Source of the DNA: Jingyaoa shaoxingensis
GTDB lineage: Bacteria > Bacillota > Clostridia > Lachnospirales > Lachnospiraceae
Length of the DNA stretch: 64,000 nucleotides
Reading direction: 5' to 3'
Assembly (NCBI RefSeq): GCF_014385005.1
Contig: NZ_JACRSZ010000011.1
Location: 59,668-123,667, forward strand
The notes under the pieces are model-generated. The model had not been told where the DNA came from and ran no database searches. It was given only the letters and a program-made list of their open reading frames with translations. The position numbers and the translations under genes were made by a program. Below, one piece after another: positions 26,210-34,448 of this stretch (position 1 is its first letter; the number at the start of each line of letters is the position of its first letter).

Positions 26210-26351
26210 CATTTTCCGTTACCTCCCCTACCGGTGTAATAAAAATGCCAATGTCCAGCCCTGTGAAATTCTTGCACGCTGTCTCAAATTCTTCTCTGTT
26301 ATTTATCCCAAAATCCCTTTTCAGAACTTCCAACATTGCCTCCGCATTCAT
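26166..26351 (-). CDS. Small phage protein
   Basis: The 61-residue protein MNAEAMLEVLKRDFGINNRE continues EFETACKNFTGLDIGIFITP. GGAGGGAAGGTG precedes the start, and it begins two bases after the stop of the upstream regulator gene. It is probably real because of this tight spacing and its amphipathic helical beginning. No family recognised. Confidence 0.68.
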   Translation of the reverse strand: MNAEAMLEVLKRDFGINNREEFETACKNFTGLDIGIFITPVGEVTENDGKCRESYLQTVNW

Positions 26352-26353
26352 GC

Positions 26354-26851
26354 TTACACCTTCCCTCCGAGTTCCTTTTCTGTCAGCAACACCACTTCAC
26401 TGATTGCGTACTGTATATTTTTTAATTGCTGGACAACCTCTCGCAGTCCGTCCCTTTCGTCTGCACTGATCTTTCCGTCTGCCGCAATATCAACCACAGA
26501 TTCCTTTAGTTCCTGAAGCTTATCGGCATTCAGTTCCTTAATCAGCCGCAGCGCAGTTCCCTCCAATCTTGGAACCTCTGTGGCTATTGGTCTATTTCTG
26601 CCTATCGGACATTCATGCTTACAATACCCATTTTCCAGTTCGGGGCATCTATACAGCTCTGCCATCTGCACTACATTTTCTACCGGCACTACTTTCGTGA
26701 TCCCACGCTCATAGTCCGTCAATGTTGCAGCAGATATTCCAAGCAGCCTTGCAGCCCCTTCCCTGCTACTTAGGGTATCGTTATACATTGCAGCCTTTTT
26801 TCTGGCTTCAAAATATACATTCTTACCGTCTTTCCTATAGCCGTTACCCAT
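26354..26851 (-). CDS. XRE-family regulator with Cys motif and acidic C-terminus
   Basis: The 165-residue protein starts MGNGYRKDGKNVYFEARKKA, with an HTH (REGAARLLGISAATLTDYER, then GITKVVPVENVVQMAELYRC). A Cys-rich part (RCPELENGYCKHECPIG) follows, then a helical C-terminal domain (NADKLQELKESVVDIAADGK). The ATG at 26851 lies behind TATGGAGGACAGC. The protein type (HTH + CPIG) is common in Clostridia prophage early operons. Its upstream region contains two TTGTAAC elements that may be bound by the phage repressors. Confidence 0.85.
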   Translation of the reverse strand: MGNGYRKDGKNVYFEARKKAAMYNDTLSSREGAARLLGISAATLTDYERGITKVVPVENVVQMAELYRCPELENGYCKHECPIGRNRPIATEVPRLEGTALRLIKELNADKLQELKESVVDIAADGKISADERDGLREVVQQLKNIQYAISEVVLLTEKELGGKV

Positions 26852-26869
26852 GCTGTCCTCCATAGTTTC

Positions 26870-26888
26870 ATGTTACAATAGTTACAAA
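26870..26888 (-). promoter_or_regulatory. Possible operator half-sites
   Basis: On the minus strand the short gap before the second regulator gene contains ATTTGTAACTATTGTAACA, with TTGTAAC twice. This resembles the TTACATTTGTAA operator in the repressor region and may be a weaker binding site. Confidence 0.4.
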
Positions 26889-27290
26889 TCAAAGAGCGTT
26901 ACATGCAATATTCAAAAAATCGCTGATCTTCTGGATAGCAGGCTGTGAAACCACACGTCCGTTGAGAATTGAAGATACATACTCTCTTCTCATGCCAGTG
27001 CTATCCGCAAGCTGATTTGTAGAAATCCCCTGTGACAGCATTGCAATCTTCGCATTTTTGCACCACACGGACAGCTCTTTCTTATCACGTTTGGCAACGC
27101 CCTCTATTCCAAGGTAGTCGCTTACTCGCTGGATCATGGGCTGTGAGAAAACTCTGCCGCTCATAATGCCATACAGATAATTGGTCGCTGTCCCAAGTTC
27201 TTCAGCAATCTCTACAATCGTTACGCCTTTTTCTGTAGTTGCAACTTTCGCTCTTTTTACCCAGTCAGAAAACTCCTTGTTTTCTCCCAC
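26889..27290 (-). CDS. Cro-like regulator with two tandem HTH domains
   Basis: The 133-residue protein is first in the leftward early operon. It contains two similar halves. Half 1 is FSDWVKRAKVATTEKGVTIV then IAEELGTATNYLYGIMSGRV. Half 2 is LSVWCKNAKIAMLSQGISTN then QLADSTGMRREYVSSILNGR. Both end in a similar SQPxIQxxSDxLxI motif. Each half looks like an HTH of the Cro type, so one chain could imitate the dimer. The GTG at 27290 follows AAAGGAGGGACAAAC and is preferred over ATG 27320. It is placed as the lytic repressor opposing the plus-strand repressor. Confidence 0.85.
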   Translation of the reverse strand: MGENKEFSDWVKRAKVATTEKGVTIVEIAEELGTATNYLYGIMSGRVFSQPMIQRVSDYLGIEGVAKRDKKELSVWCKNAKIAMLSQGISTNQLADSTGMRREYVSSILNGRVVSQPAIQKISDFLNIACNAL

Positions 27291-27323
27291 GTTTGTCCCT
27301 CCTTTATTCTGGAATTTCAATCT

Positions 27324-27485
27324 TTACATTTGTAAGTTAAGATTGTAAAATAGTTCTAAGGTTCGTCCCGGAACCTGTGTTTCTGCTTACGTTCGTGTGC
27401 TTGTTAGCATACATTTGTAAGTTATTATGATGATAGCATACGTTTGTAAGTTTGTAAAGCTCTTTTTATACATTTTTAAGTTATT
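27324..27485. promoter_or_regulatory. Repressor/Cro operator region with repeated TTACATTTGTAA-like sites
   Basis: The 207-base gap between the divergent regulator genes contains four copies of a 12-base dyad. They are TTACATTTGTAA at 27324, ATACATTTGTAA near 27409, ATACGTTTGTAA near 27438 and ATACATTTTTAA near 27468. Each is followed by GTT or GTTA. They cover the expected promoters for the divergent repressor and early genes. This is the layout of a lambda-like switch. Confidence 0.75.
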
Positions 27486-27497
27486 GGAGTAGATATT

Positions 27498-27848
27498 ATG
27501 ACGATATGTGAAAGAATGTTCTCCATTATGGAAGAACAAGGAAAAAGACCGGCTGATCTTTGCAAGCTGCTCAAGATCGGAACCGCACAGACAACCGCAT
27601 GGAAGCAGCGAAACAGCGATCCGCCCGCAAAATACATTATGCAGATTGCTCAGTTTCTAGGAGTAACGCCAGAATTTTTGCTGACAGGAGAAACCTCGTT
27701 CCCGACAACACGTACCAGAGAGAGTGAAATGCTGGCAATGTACCAGCAGCTCCCGCCAGCCAATCAGGATTTTATCTATGATTCCATCAAGGTGGCGTAT
27801 GAGCGTGAAATGGCAGCCAAGATAAATGAAAGTAAGTTGTCCGGCTGA
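27498..27848 (+). CDS. CI-like prophage repressor, short form
   Basis: The 116-residue protein has an N-terminal HTH (ERMFSIMEEQGKRPADLCKL, IGTAQTTAWKQRNSDPPAKY). The C-terminal part (TRESEMLAMYQQLPPANQDF, then YDSIKVAYEREM) resembles the short helical tail of many Clostridia prophage repressors and lacks a LexA/CI-type peptidase domain. Induction by self-cleavage is therefore not expected; another mechanism is needed. It is transcribed towards the integrase. The ribosome binding site is weak (TTGGAGTAGATATT). Confidence 0.88.
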   Translation: MTICERMFSIMEEQGKRPADLCKLLKIGTAQTTAWKQRNSDPPAKYIMQIAQFLGVTPEFLLTGETSFPTTRTRESEMLAMYQQLPPANQDFIYDSIKVAYEREMAAKINESKLSG

Positions 27849-27875
27849 GTGATTATTCCAAGAGGAGGCGTTGAC

Positions 27876-28226
27876 ATGGCTTATTTTGAAAGCAAACAGA
27901 TAGGCAGATATTCTTTCGGGATCAGCGTAGCTTCACTTGCTGAATCCTATGATCCCACATGCCCTGCTCATACTGTGCTGCCGCTGCAAGCAGCCCACAG
28001 TAGCTATATACACAGTATTTATATCTTCTGTGTAAAAGGAAGCTCAGAGTGGCGTTCTGGTTCTTCAGGAAGTAAGTGGAAATATTATGTGTTGAAATCC
28101 TCTTCCATACCGCTTGCCGTTCAAAGGCTTGGGTATATCTCATACGATGGGCTTCTTACTTTGAAGCCACGGCAATGCCGCCGAAAAAGATTGGATAAAA
28201 CAATATTGGAAGTGATGGCCGCTTGA
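27876..28226 (+). CDS. Unknown protein between repressor and integrase
   Basis: The 116-residue protein starts MAYFESKQIGRYSFGISVAS after AAGAGGAGGCGTTGAC. It has no clear domain; there is a central YIHSIYIFCVKGSSEW stretch and a basic end (KPRQCRRKRLDKTILEVMAA). Spacing fits an operon of repressor, this gene and integrase. An accessory role in lysogeny or excision (for example a recombination directionality factor) is possible from position and its basic C-terminus, but no sequence signature supports it. Confidence 0.62.
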   Translation: MAYFESKQIGRYSFGISVASLAESYDPTCPAHTVLPLQAAHSSYIHSIYIFCVKGSSEWRSGSSGSKWKYYVLKSSSIPLAVQRLGYISYDGLLTLKPRQCRRKRLDKTILEVMAA

Positions 28227-28261
28227 TCTCAGGCGGCTTTCATTTTACGAAAGGAGCATTG

Positions 28262-30004
28262 ATGGAATTTTCAAAATTGACAAGAGTAGCGATATACATT
28301 CGTGTTTCCACAACTATGCAGGCGGAAAACGGCGAGTCTCTTAACGTGCAACGCACCCAGCTTACGACCTACGCTCAAATGATGCTGAATGCATTGCCTG
28401 AGAATATCGTTATTTTTGAAGATGCCGGGTATTCCGGTAAGAATATGGACAGACCCAAATTTCAAGATATGATGTCGCAAATCAGAGCTGGCAAATTTTC
28501 TCACCTTCTCGTTTGGAAAATTGATCGTATCTCCCGAAATCTGCTTGACTTTTCCATGATGTATAAAGAGTTAAAAGAATTGGGTGTTACGTTTGTAAGT
28601 AAAAACGAACAGTTTGACACCAGCACAGCTATGGGTGAAGCCATGCTCAAAATTATCCTTGTGTTTGCAGAACTTGAAAGGAATATGACCTCAGAACGTG
28701 TTACTCACACCATGATTGCTATGGCTCAAAGTGGTCGATGGAACGGCGGATGTGTCCCTTTCGGATACACATACCGAACAGAAGGTGAAAAAAAGGAAAA
28801 GCAGATTTTTGAGATCGACAAAGGCGAGGCTGTATTGGTGCAGGAAATATTCGATCTTTATGAACAGGAGCGCAGCATAGTCCGTGAGGCAAAAATTTTG
28901 AATGACAGGAACGCAATCTCTCGTTATGGACATGAATGGTCACCTGTGACCGTTCATCTGGTTCTCAGGAATATTTTTTACGTAGGAGATTATCGGTATA
29001 ATGCTCTTCGTGAGGGCGATCGTTCAAAACCTAAGCCGGAAAGTGAATGGATCATAGTAAAGGATCACCACCCGGCAATCATTTCAAGAGAACAGTTCGC
29101 CAGAGTGCAAGCCATTCTAAAAGCAAATAAGCGGTACCGAAAAGATATGGCTCCTGCTTCGTCCCGGGAACGTATTCATATCTTTGGTGGTCTGCTGTTC
29201 TGTGGAAACTGTGGAAAACCATTGAATAACTCTGTATCTAATAAAAAGGCGGACGGCTGGCAATATTCTAATTACCCTTGCCCTACCCGCCGCAGATCTT
29301 CGAATAAATGTACAGGAAAATCTACATCAGACCCGGTGGTCGGTGAGTTCGTATTCAACTATATTTTGAACATGCTGAATGCTCAGAAAGGATTTAAAGA
29401 TATACAGACTCCGGCGCAGCTACAAGACCGGCTGCTCTTCGGCGACGCTTTCCATAATGTCATATCCATTGATAGTGATGGTTTGAATAGTTTCTTCAAC
29501 CTTCTTTCCTCTGGAAATATCAGCGGTGCGATTTACGGAAAAGATGTGGCTGTCAGTAAGTCCAAGACCGCCAAGGTAGATCCAGAGCTTGTGCGTCTCC
29601 GTAAAGAGAAAAAGCGTCTGGAACGTGCGCTGGATCGTCTGCTCAACACTTACATCATGAGCGACCGTCCTATCTCCGAGAATGAATATATCCGAAAACG
29701 AACAGATCTGGAAACCCTGCTCTCCGATGTCAATGACAAACTTGGCATAGCCCAGTCGGAAGAGGTGCAAATGGCACTGACTGACAGTGAATTTCTCACC
29801 AAAGCTTCTCAGTTCATCATCGGGCAAAAACTTTCCAACCGGCTATATATCAATTATAAGAATCTCGCCCAGTCTGTAGATCCATCTGTACTAAAGACTT
29901 TCGTTGTCAGTGTTATTGATAACATTGTGATCTACAACGGAAAAGTCAAGTCCATTGTCTTCCGAAATGGTCTTGCTGCAACATTTGAATATTCCAGTAT
30001 ATAA
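28262..30004 (+). CDS. int: Large serine recombinase (prophage integrase)
   Basis: The 580-residue protein has an N-terminal resolvase domain with the catalytic Ser in VAIYIRVSTTMQAENGESLN and further conserved segments (VIFEDAGYSGKNMDRPKFQD, LLVWKIDRISRNLLDFSMMY). The recombinase domain contains GRWNGGCVPFGYTYR. A zinc ribbon with HIFGGLLFCGNCGKPLNNS and the second pair in YPCPTRRRSSNKC follows. A coiled coil (LRKEKKRLERALDRLLNTYI) precedes the C-terminus. ATG 28262 lies behind AAAGGAGCATTG. Such enzymes integrate and, with a directionality factor, excise phage DNA at att sites of about 40 to 50 bp. Confidence 0.95.
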   Translation: MEFSKLTRVAIYIRVSTTMQAENGESLNVQRTQLTTYAQMMLNALPENIVIFEDAGYSGKNMDRPKFQDMMSQIRAGKFSHLLVWKIDRISRNLLDFSMMYKELKELGVTFVSKNEQFDTSTAMGEAMLKIILVFAELERNMTSERVTHTMIAMAQSGRWNGGCVPFGYTYRTEGEKKEKQIFEIDKGEAVLVQEIFDLYEQERSIVREAKILNDRNAISRYGHEWSPVTVHLVLRNIFYVGDYRYNALREGDRSKPKPESEWIIVKDHHPAIISREQFARVQAILKANKRYRKDMAPASSRERIHIFGGLLFCGNCGKPLNNSVSNKKADGWQYSNYPCPTRRRSSNKCTGKSTSDPVVGEFVFNYILNMLNAQKGFKDIQTPAQLQDRLLFGDAFHNVISIDSDGLNSFFNLLSSGNISGAIYGKDVAVSKSKTAKVDPELVRLRKEKKRLERALDRLLNTYIMSDRPISENEYIRKRTDLETLLSDVNDKLGIAQSEEVQMALTDSEFLTKASQFIIGQKLSNRLYINYKNLAQSVDPSVLKTFVVSVIDNIVIYNGKVKSIVFRNGLAATFEYSSI

Positions 30005-30009
30005 AAACG

Positions 30010-30043
30010 CCCGGCAGGCATACGCCTGTCGGGTAATTTTTTT
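30010..30043 (+). terminator. Terminator of the integrase operon
   Basis: CCCGGCAGGC pairs with GCCTGTCGGG around a four-base loop (10 bp with one G-U) and is followed by TAATTTTTTT. It lies 6 bases after the integrase stop. Confidence 0.9.
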
Positions 30044-30044
30044 G

Positions 30045-30079
30045 TGACCGACATTTATGACGGTCAGTTACATTTGTAA
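30045..30079. other. Candidate right attachment site region, with a repressor-operator-like dyad
   Basis: The bases between the integrase terminator and the queA stop codon contain a dyad TGACCG ... CGGTCA (30045-30066) followed directly by TTACATTTGTAA (30068-30079). The latter is identical to the first operator in the repressor region. Large serine integrases use imperfect dyads as att sites and this is the only place at the integrase end where the phage-host junction can lie. The exact crossover cannot be fixed without the left junction. Confidence 0.4.
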
Positions 30080-30088
30080 GAATTTGGT

Positions 30089-31114
30089 CTACAAAATGAT
30101 CATCGCATCTCCAAATGAAAAGAACCTGTACCTTTCTTTCACCGCTTCCTCATATGCTGCCATAATTTTATCTTTTCCGGCCAGCGCAGATACCAGCATC
30201 AGCAATGTGGATTCTGGCAAATGAAAGTTGGTGATCAGGCGATCAATCATCTTGAACTTGTAACCCGGATAGATGAAAATGTCTGTCCAGCCGCTTCCTG
30301 CGTGGAGAACTCCCTGTTCATCCGTTGCTGATTCCAGTGTACGGCAGCTTGTGGTTCCCACAGATACGATCTTTCCACCTCTCTGCTTTGTCTCATTGAT
30401 CAGTTTTGCCTGATCTTCTTCCACGATATAGAACTCAGAATGCATATGATGGTTGGTCACGTCTTCTACCTTTACCGGACGGAAGGTTCCCAGACCTACA
30501 TGCAGGGTTACATGGGCAATGTTCACGCCTTTTGCTTTGATGGCTTCCAGAAGTTCCGGAGTAAAATGCAGTCCGGCTGTCGGTGCTGCTGCAGATCCGT
30601 CATGCTTAGCATACACAGTCTGATAACGGTTCTTATCTTTTAACTGGTGGGTAATGTATGGCGGCAGTGGCATCTGTCCCAACTGATCCAGAATCTCTTC
30701 AAAGATTCCGTCATAGGTAAACTTAATCAGTCGATTGCCCTCTTCTACCACATCAATGACTTCTCCTGTCAGAAGTCCGTCCCCAAAGGAGATTCTGGTA
30801 CCCGGTTTTGCTTTCTTACCAGGTTTTACCAGTGTTTCCCATACATCATTTTCTTTTCGCTTTAATAATAAAATCTCAATCTTTGCTTCTGTTCCTTCTT
30901 TGCTTCCAAACAGACGAGCCGGAATGACCTTCGTGTTATTAATCACCAGACAGTCACCTGGATTCAGATAATCAATCACATCCTTGAAAATGTGATGCTC
31001 TGTCTTGCCCGTCTCACGATCCAGCACCAGAAGCCTGGAAGAAGAACGGTCTTCCAGTGGATCCTGGGCAATCAGTTCCTGTGGTAAATCAAAATAAAAA
31101 TCTGATGTTTTCAA
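30089..31114 (-). CDS. queA: S-adenosylmethionine:tRNA ribosyltransferase-isomerase
   Basis: The 341-residue enzyme transfers the ribosyl part of SAM to preQ1-tRNA, giving epoxyqueuosine. Family motifs are [80 protein letters not shown] and the terminal [12 protein letters not shown]. Length matches the family, so the nearby prophage has not truncated it. The start is TTG at 31114 behind AAGAGGTATTGTA. tgt is not within view. Confidence 0.96.
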   Translation of the reverse strand: MKTSDFYFDLPQELIAQDPLEDRSSSRLLVLDRETGKTEHHIFKDVIDYLNPGDCLVINNTKVIPARLFGSKEGTEAKIEILLLKRKENDVWETLVKPGKKAKPGTRISFGDGLLTGEVIDVVEEGNRLIKFTYDGIFEEILDQLGQMPLPPYITHQLKDKNRYQTVYAKHDGSAAAPTAGLHFTPELLEAIKAKGVNIAHVTLHVGLGTFRPVKVEDVTNHHMHSEFYIVEEDQAKLINETKQRGGKIVSVGTTSCRTLESATDEQGVLHAGSGWTDIFIYPGYKFKMIDRLITNFHLPESTLLMLVSALAGKDKIMAAYEEAVKERYRFFSFGDAMIIL

Positions 31115-31156
31115 TACAATACCTCTTTTCTGCTGTGCGCTCCACGCACAGGATAT

Positions 31157-31771
31157 TTAATTATAATATGTTACATTCTCTGCCAGAAGTTTTGCCTGTC
31201 CGCCATGGCTTTCCACAATGGCAACGCCACAGTTCGGTGCTACTCTTCCGCCCCAGAAATCTTCCATCTTCCAGTTTCTCAGACTGTTTAACAGCCCTCT
31301 GGTGGCTGCTCCATGGGTAGCAATCAGAATGGTCTTGTCTTCCAACTCCGGACGGCTGCAGATATCCTGCATAAAGTCTACACATCGCTTTGCAAGGTCT
31401 GTCAGGCTCTCGGCACCTTTTGGCGGAAGATACTGATCCGGATGATTGAAAAAACGATAAATATTCTCATCTCCCGGAAAATCTTCTGACTTTCTCCAAG
31501 GCTTTCCTTCCATTTCACCGAATCCTATCTCTTCTATTCTGTGGTCTATGATAAATGGCAAACTTCGGTCACCCAGAACGAGTTTGGCAGTCTCTCTCGC
31601 CCGTTCAAGTGGACTGGTAAAGACCAGATCAAAAGGAATATCCTTCATCCCCTTTGCGGAAGCCTTTGCCAGTTCTCTTCCCTTTTCATTTAATGGGACG
31701 TCACTCTTCCCCTGTAACAGTTTGTTTTTATTCCAATCGGTTTCTCCATGACGGAGAATGTATAATTTCAT
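31157..31771 (-). CDS. Histidine phosphatase family protein (phosphoglycerate mutase-like)
   Basis: The 204-residue protein has the RHG motif in KLYILRHGETDWNKNKLLQG, the SPLERARETAKLVLG motif with conserved Arg, and a second catalytic His in TILIATHGAATRGLLNSLRN. These define the broad phosphatase branch of the phosphoglycerate mutase family, which acts on small phosphorylated compounds such as alpha-ribazole phosphate or sugar phosphates. Substrate cannot be told. AAGAGGTATGGAAC precedes the start. It lies 42 bases before queA and is probably co-transcribed. Confidence 0.92.
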   Translation of the reverse strand: MKLYILRHGETDWNKNKLLQGKSDVPLNEKGRELAKASAKGMKDIPFDLVFTSPLERARETAKLVLGDRSLPFIIDHRIEEIGFGEMEGKPWRKSEDFPGDENIYRFFNHPDQYLPPKGAESLTDLAKRCVDFMQDICSRPELEDKTILIATHGAATRGLLNSLRNWKMEDFWGGRVAPNCGVAIVESHGGQAKLLAENVTYYN

Positions 31772-31901
31772 GTTCCATACCTCTTATTTCTGCATGACAG
31801 ACTGCATTTTACGCAATCCATTCCTGCCTGCCTATCACTTTATGCTCATACCTTTGTATTCCATCTGCTATCATATAGAATTTCCTGCAAAAACGCAAGT
31901 A

Positions 31902-31931
31902 CCGCCGGTACTTTTTATCAAATACCGGCGG
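31902..31931 (-). terminator. Strong hairpin after pheT
   Basis: CCGCCGGTA pairs perfectly with TACCGGCGG around a 12-base loop. It lies 60 bases beyond the pheT stop. T-rich sequence follows on both strands but without a perfect T run, so it may act in either direction. Confidence 0.6.
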
Positions 31932-31993
31932 ATTTTAGTTTATAAAATTATGCGTACGCACATTTGTGCACAATTTTTGAGTGATGTATTACC

Positions 31994-34411
31994 TTACTGT
32001 CTCAACACAATACCCATGGATTCCAGACCATTTAAAATCTTCTTCATTGCAGAAGCCACATCACTTTCTTCCAGTGTCTTATCCTTTGCACGGAAGGTGA
32101 TGGAATATGCCATGGACTTGTAACCTTTTTCGATCTGTGCACCTTCATAAAGATCAAACAGGTGATAGCTTTCCAGATGTTTACCGCCACGCTGAGCGAT
32201 CATTTCTTCAATCTGTCCTGCCAGAATATGTTTTGGAACTACCATACTCAGGTCACGGGTTACTGCCGGGAATCTTACGATTCCTTCATATTTACGGTCA
32301 TAAGTTGCGAAAGATACGATATTCTTCATATCCAGAACAGCAACATAAGCTCTTTCACCAATACCGTAATTATCTGCAACAGCCGGATGTACCTCACCAA
32401 TATAACCAACTACCATTCCTTCATAAATGATGTTTGCCTGACGTCCTGGATGCAGATATGGCTTGCCTGCATTTGGATCGTATTTTGCAGTTTTACGAAG
32501 TCCGACTTTTTCGAAGAATTCTTCTACCACACCCTTCATGGTGAAGAAATCTCCTTCTCCGTACATACCCAGAGTGAACTGCATTCTCTCATCCGGCAGT
32601 TCTGTCAGAGGAAGTGCCTTTGGCAGATATACGTTACCCAGTTCGTAAAGTCTTACATTCTTATTTCTGTGATTATAGTTAAATGCCAGAGAATTCAGCA
32701 TACCATTCAGGGAAACGGTTCTCATAATACTGAAGTCTTCTCCCAGTGGATTGGAGATGCTGATTGCCTGACGAAGCTGGTCACCCTGTGGAATCAGCAG
32801 CTTGTCAAATACCTTCGGGCTTTCAAAGGAATAGGAATATCCCTGTGAAAAACCACAGAATTCTGCGATATCTCTTGCGGTCTGTTCAATTCTCAGATAG
32901 AATGGCAGCTTTCCTGTGGTCGCTTCTCCCTTCGGAAGTGTGGTAGGAATATTGTCATATCCATAGAATCTTGCCACTTCCTCTGCTAGGTCAGCAGTAC
33001 GGAATATATCATGGCGGAAGGTTGGTGCTACGATCTCATTTGTTGCTTCATCGTATGCCAGCTCAATCTTATCAAAATATTTCAGCATATCTTCTCTGGA
33101 AATATCGGTTCCCAGAAGAGCGTTGATCTTTTCCGGTTCAAAAACCACACGGACAGGTTCTTTCTTCTTACTGTATACATCTACCATACCGCCTACGACT
33201 TCACCTGCACCGAACTCTTCGATCAGCTGGCAGGCACGGTCGATAGCTGCCTGTGCATTGTTTGGATCCAGTCCCTTTTCAAACTTACCGGACGCATCGG
33301 TACGAAGCCCCACTCTCTTAGAAGAAAGGCGGATATTGGTTCCGTCGAAGCAGGCAGCTTCAAACATCATGGTCTTTACGTCGTCTGTAATCATGGAGTT
33401 CTCTCCACCCATGATACCTGCAATACCGATGGCTTTTTCACCGTCGCAGATCATCAGGACGTTTTCATCCATAGTACGTTCCTGACCATCCAGTGTAACG
33501 AATTTTTCATCTTTTTCCGCTCTTCTTACCACAATCTCATGACCTGCAATGGTATCATAGTCATAAGCATGCATTGGCTGTCCGTATTCTTCCATGACAT
33601 AGTTGGTAATATCTACAATGTTGTTAATCGGACGGATACCACAGGAAGCCAGTCTTCTCTGCAGCCATACCGGTGAAGGTGCGATCTTGATATTCTTTAC
33701 CACTCTTGCAGTATAACGAGGGCAGAGATCGGTATCCTGTACCGTTACTTTTACATAATCATGTACATCTTCGCTGTTTCCTGTTGCAGTTACAACCGGC
33801 GGGCAGAATGGCTTGCGGAAGGTCGCTGCCGCTTCTCTTGCAATACCAACTACGCTGTAGCAGTCTACACGGTTGGATGTGATCTCATATTCAAACACCA
33901 CGTCATCCAGTCCCAGTGCTTTTACTGCGCTTTCTCCAACAACTGCATCTTCCGGGAAGATGTAGATACCGTATTCCGGTGCTTCCGGATACATATCTCT
34001 GGAAGATCCCAGTTCTTCGATGGAACACATCATACCGTTAGATTCGATTCCGCGAAGTTTTCCTTTTTTGATCTTAATGCCTTCTTCTGCCATCTTTCCG
34101 TCATGGCCTCCGGCAACGCTTCCGCCGTCCAGAACAACCGGAACCTTATCTCCTTCTTTTACATTCGGAGCACCTGTTACAATTTGAATGGTCTCTGTTC
34201 CGATATTTACCTGGCAGATGATCAGCTTATCTGCATCCGGATGTTTTTCGATTTTCTCGATCTGACCAATCACGATCTTGTCCAGATTCTTATCCAGTTT
34301 TTCAAATCCTTCTACTTTTGTACCTGTTAATGTCATGGCATCGGTATATTCCTGTGCTGTGCAGTCCAGTTCCGGAACATACGCTTTGATCCAAGATAAT
34401 GAAGTATTCAT
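31994..34411 (-). CDS. pheT: Phenylalanine-tRNA ligase beta subunit
   Basis: The 805-residue protein has an N-terminal tRNA-binding (EMAP-like) domain (KIVIGQIEKIEKHPDADKLI), B3/B4 editing domain (ITSNRVDCYSVVGIAREAAA, NNIVDITNYVMEEYGQPMHA), B5 domain (DIFRTADLAEEVARFYGYDN) and the C-terminal ferredoxin-fold anticodon-binding domain (RFPAVTRDLSMVVPK). Length fits the bacterial beta subunit. The gene follows pheS by 37 bases and is under its Phe T-box. Confidence 0.97.
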   Translation of the reverse strand: MNTSLSWIKAYVPELDCTAQEYTDAMTLTGTKVEGFEKLDKNLDKIVIGQIEKIEKHPDADKLIICQVNIGTETIQIVTGAPNVKEGDKVPVVLDGGSVAGGHDGKMAEEGIKIKKGKLRGIESNGMMCSIEELGSSRDMYPEAPEYGIYIFPEDAVVGESAVKALGLDDVVFEYEITSNRVDCYSVVGIAREAAATFRKPFCPPVVTATGNSEDVHDYVKVTVQDTDLCPRYTARVVKNIKIAPSPVWLQRRLASCGIRPINNIVDITNYVMEEYGQPMHAYDYDTIAGHEIVVRRAEKDEKFVTLDGQERTMDENVLMICDGEKAIGIAGIMGGENSMITDDVKTMMFEAACFDGTNIRLSSKRVGLRTDASGKFEKGLDPNNAQAAIDRACQLIEEFGAGEVVGGMVDVYSKKKEPVRVVFEPEKINALLGTDISREDMLKYFDKIELAYDEATNEIVAPTFRHDIFRTADLAEEVARFYGYDNIPTTLPKGEATTGKLPFYLRIEQTARDIAEFCGFSQGYSYSFESPKVFDKLLIPQGDQLRQAISISNPLGEDFSIMRTVSLNGMLNSLAFNYNHRNKNVRLYELGNVYLPKALPLTELPDERMQFTLGMYGEGDFFTMKGVVEEFFEKVGLRKTAKYDPNAGKPYLHPGRQANIIYEGMVVGYIGEVHPAVADNYGIGERAYVAVLDMKNIVSFATYDRKYEGIVRFPAVTRDLSMVVPKHILAGQIEEMIAQRGGKHLESYHLFDLYEGAQIEKGYKSMAYSITFRAKDKTLEESDVASAMKKILNGLESMGIVLRQ

Positions 34412-34448
34412 AATAATCCCCTTTCGCTATTTACCAATCAGTATTTTC

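Larger units (their letters stand above)
1..30079. mobile_element. Prophage, contractile-tail (PBSX/Xkd-like) phage, left part outside window
   Basis: The segment carries a serine integrase at its right end, divergent repressor and early genes, replication and recombination genes, terminase, portal, capsid, tail sheath and tube, tape measure and LysM tail genes in the standard order of a temperate myovirus. Sheath and tube genes show a contractile tail. No lysis, baseplate-wedge, fibre or tail-end genes are present, so the element continues left of base 1. The right boundary is placed between the integrase terminator and the queA stop codon. No structural gene seen here is obviously broken, so the prophage may be intact, but the missing part cannot be judged. 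Confidence 0.95.

Noticed and set aside
28588..28600. TTACGTTTGTAAGT inside the integrase gene as another operator
   Set aside because: It lies within conserved resolvase-domain coding sequence (VTFVS) and is best explained by codon use, though weak binding cannot be excluded.
30089..30120. Prophage insertion truncating queA
   Set aside because: QueA has full family length and a normal C-terminal GDAM motif, so the insertion lies beyond its stop codon or restores the end.
32162..32848. 228-residue plus-strand frame opposite pheT
   Set aside because: Antisense shadow of conserved PheT codons, without a ribosome binding site.
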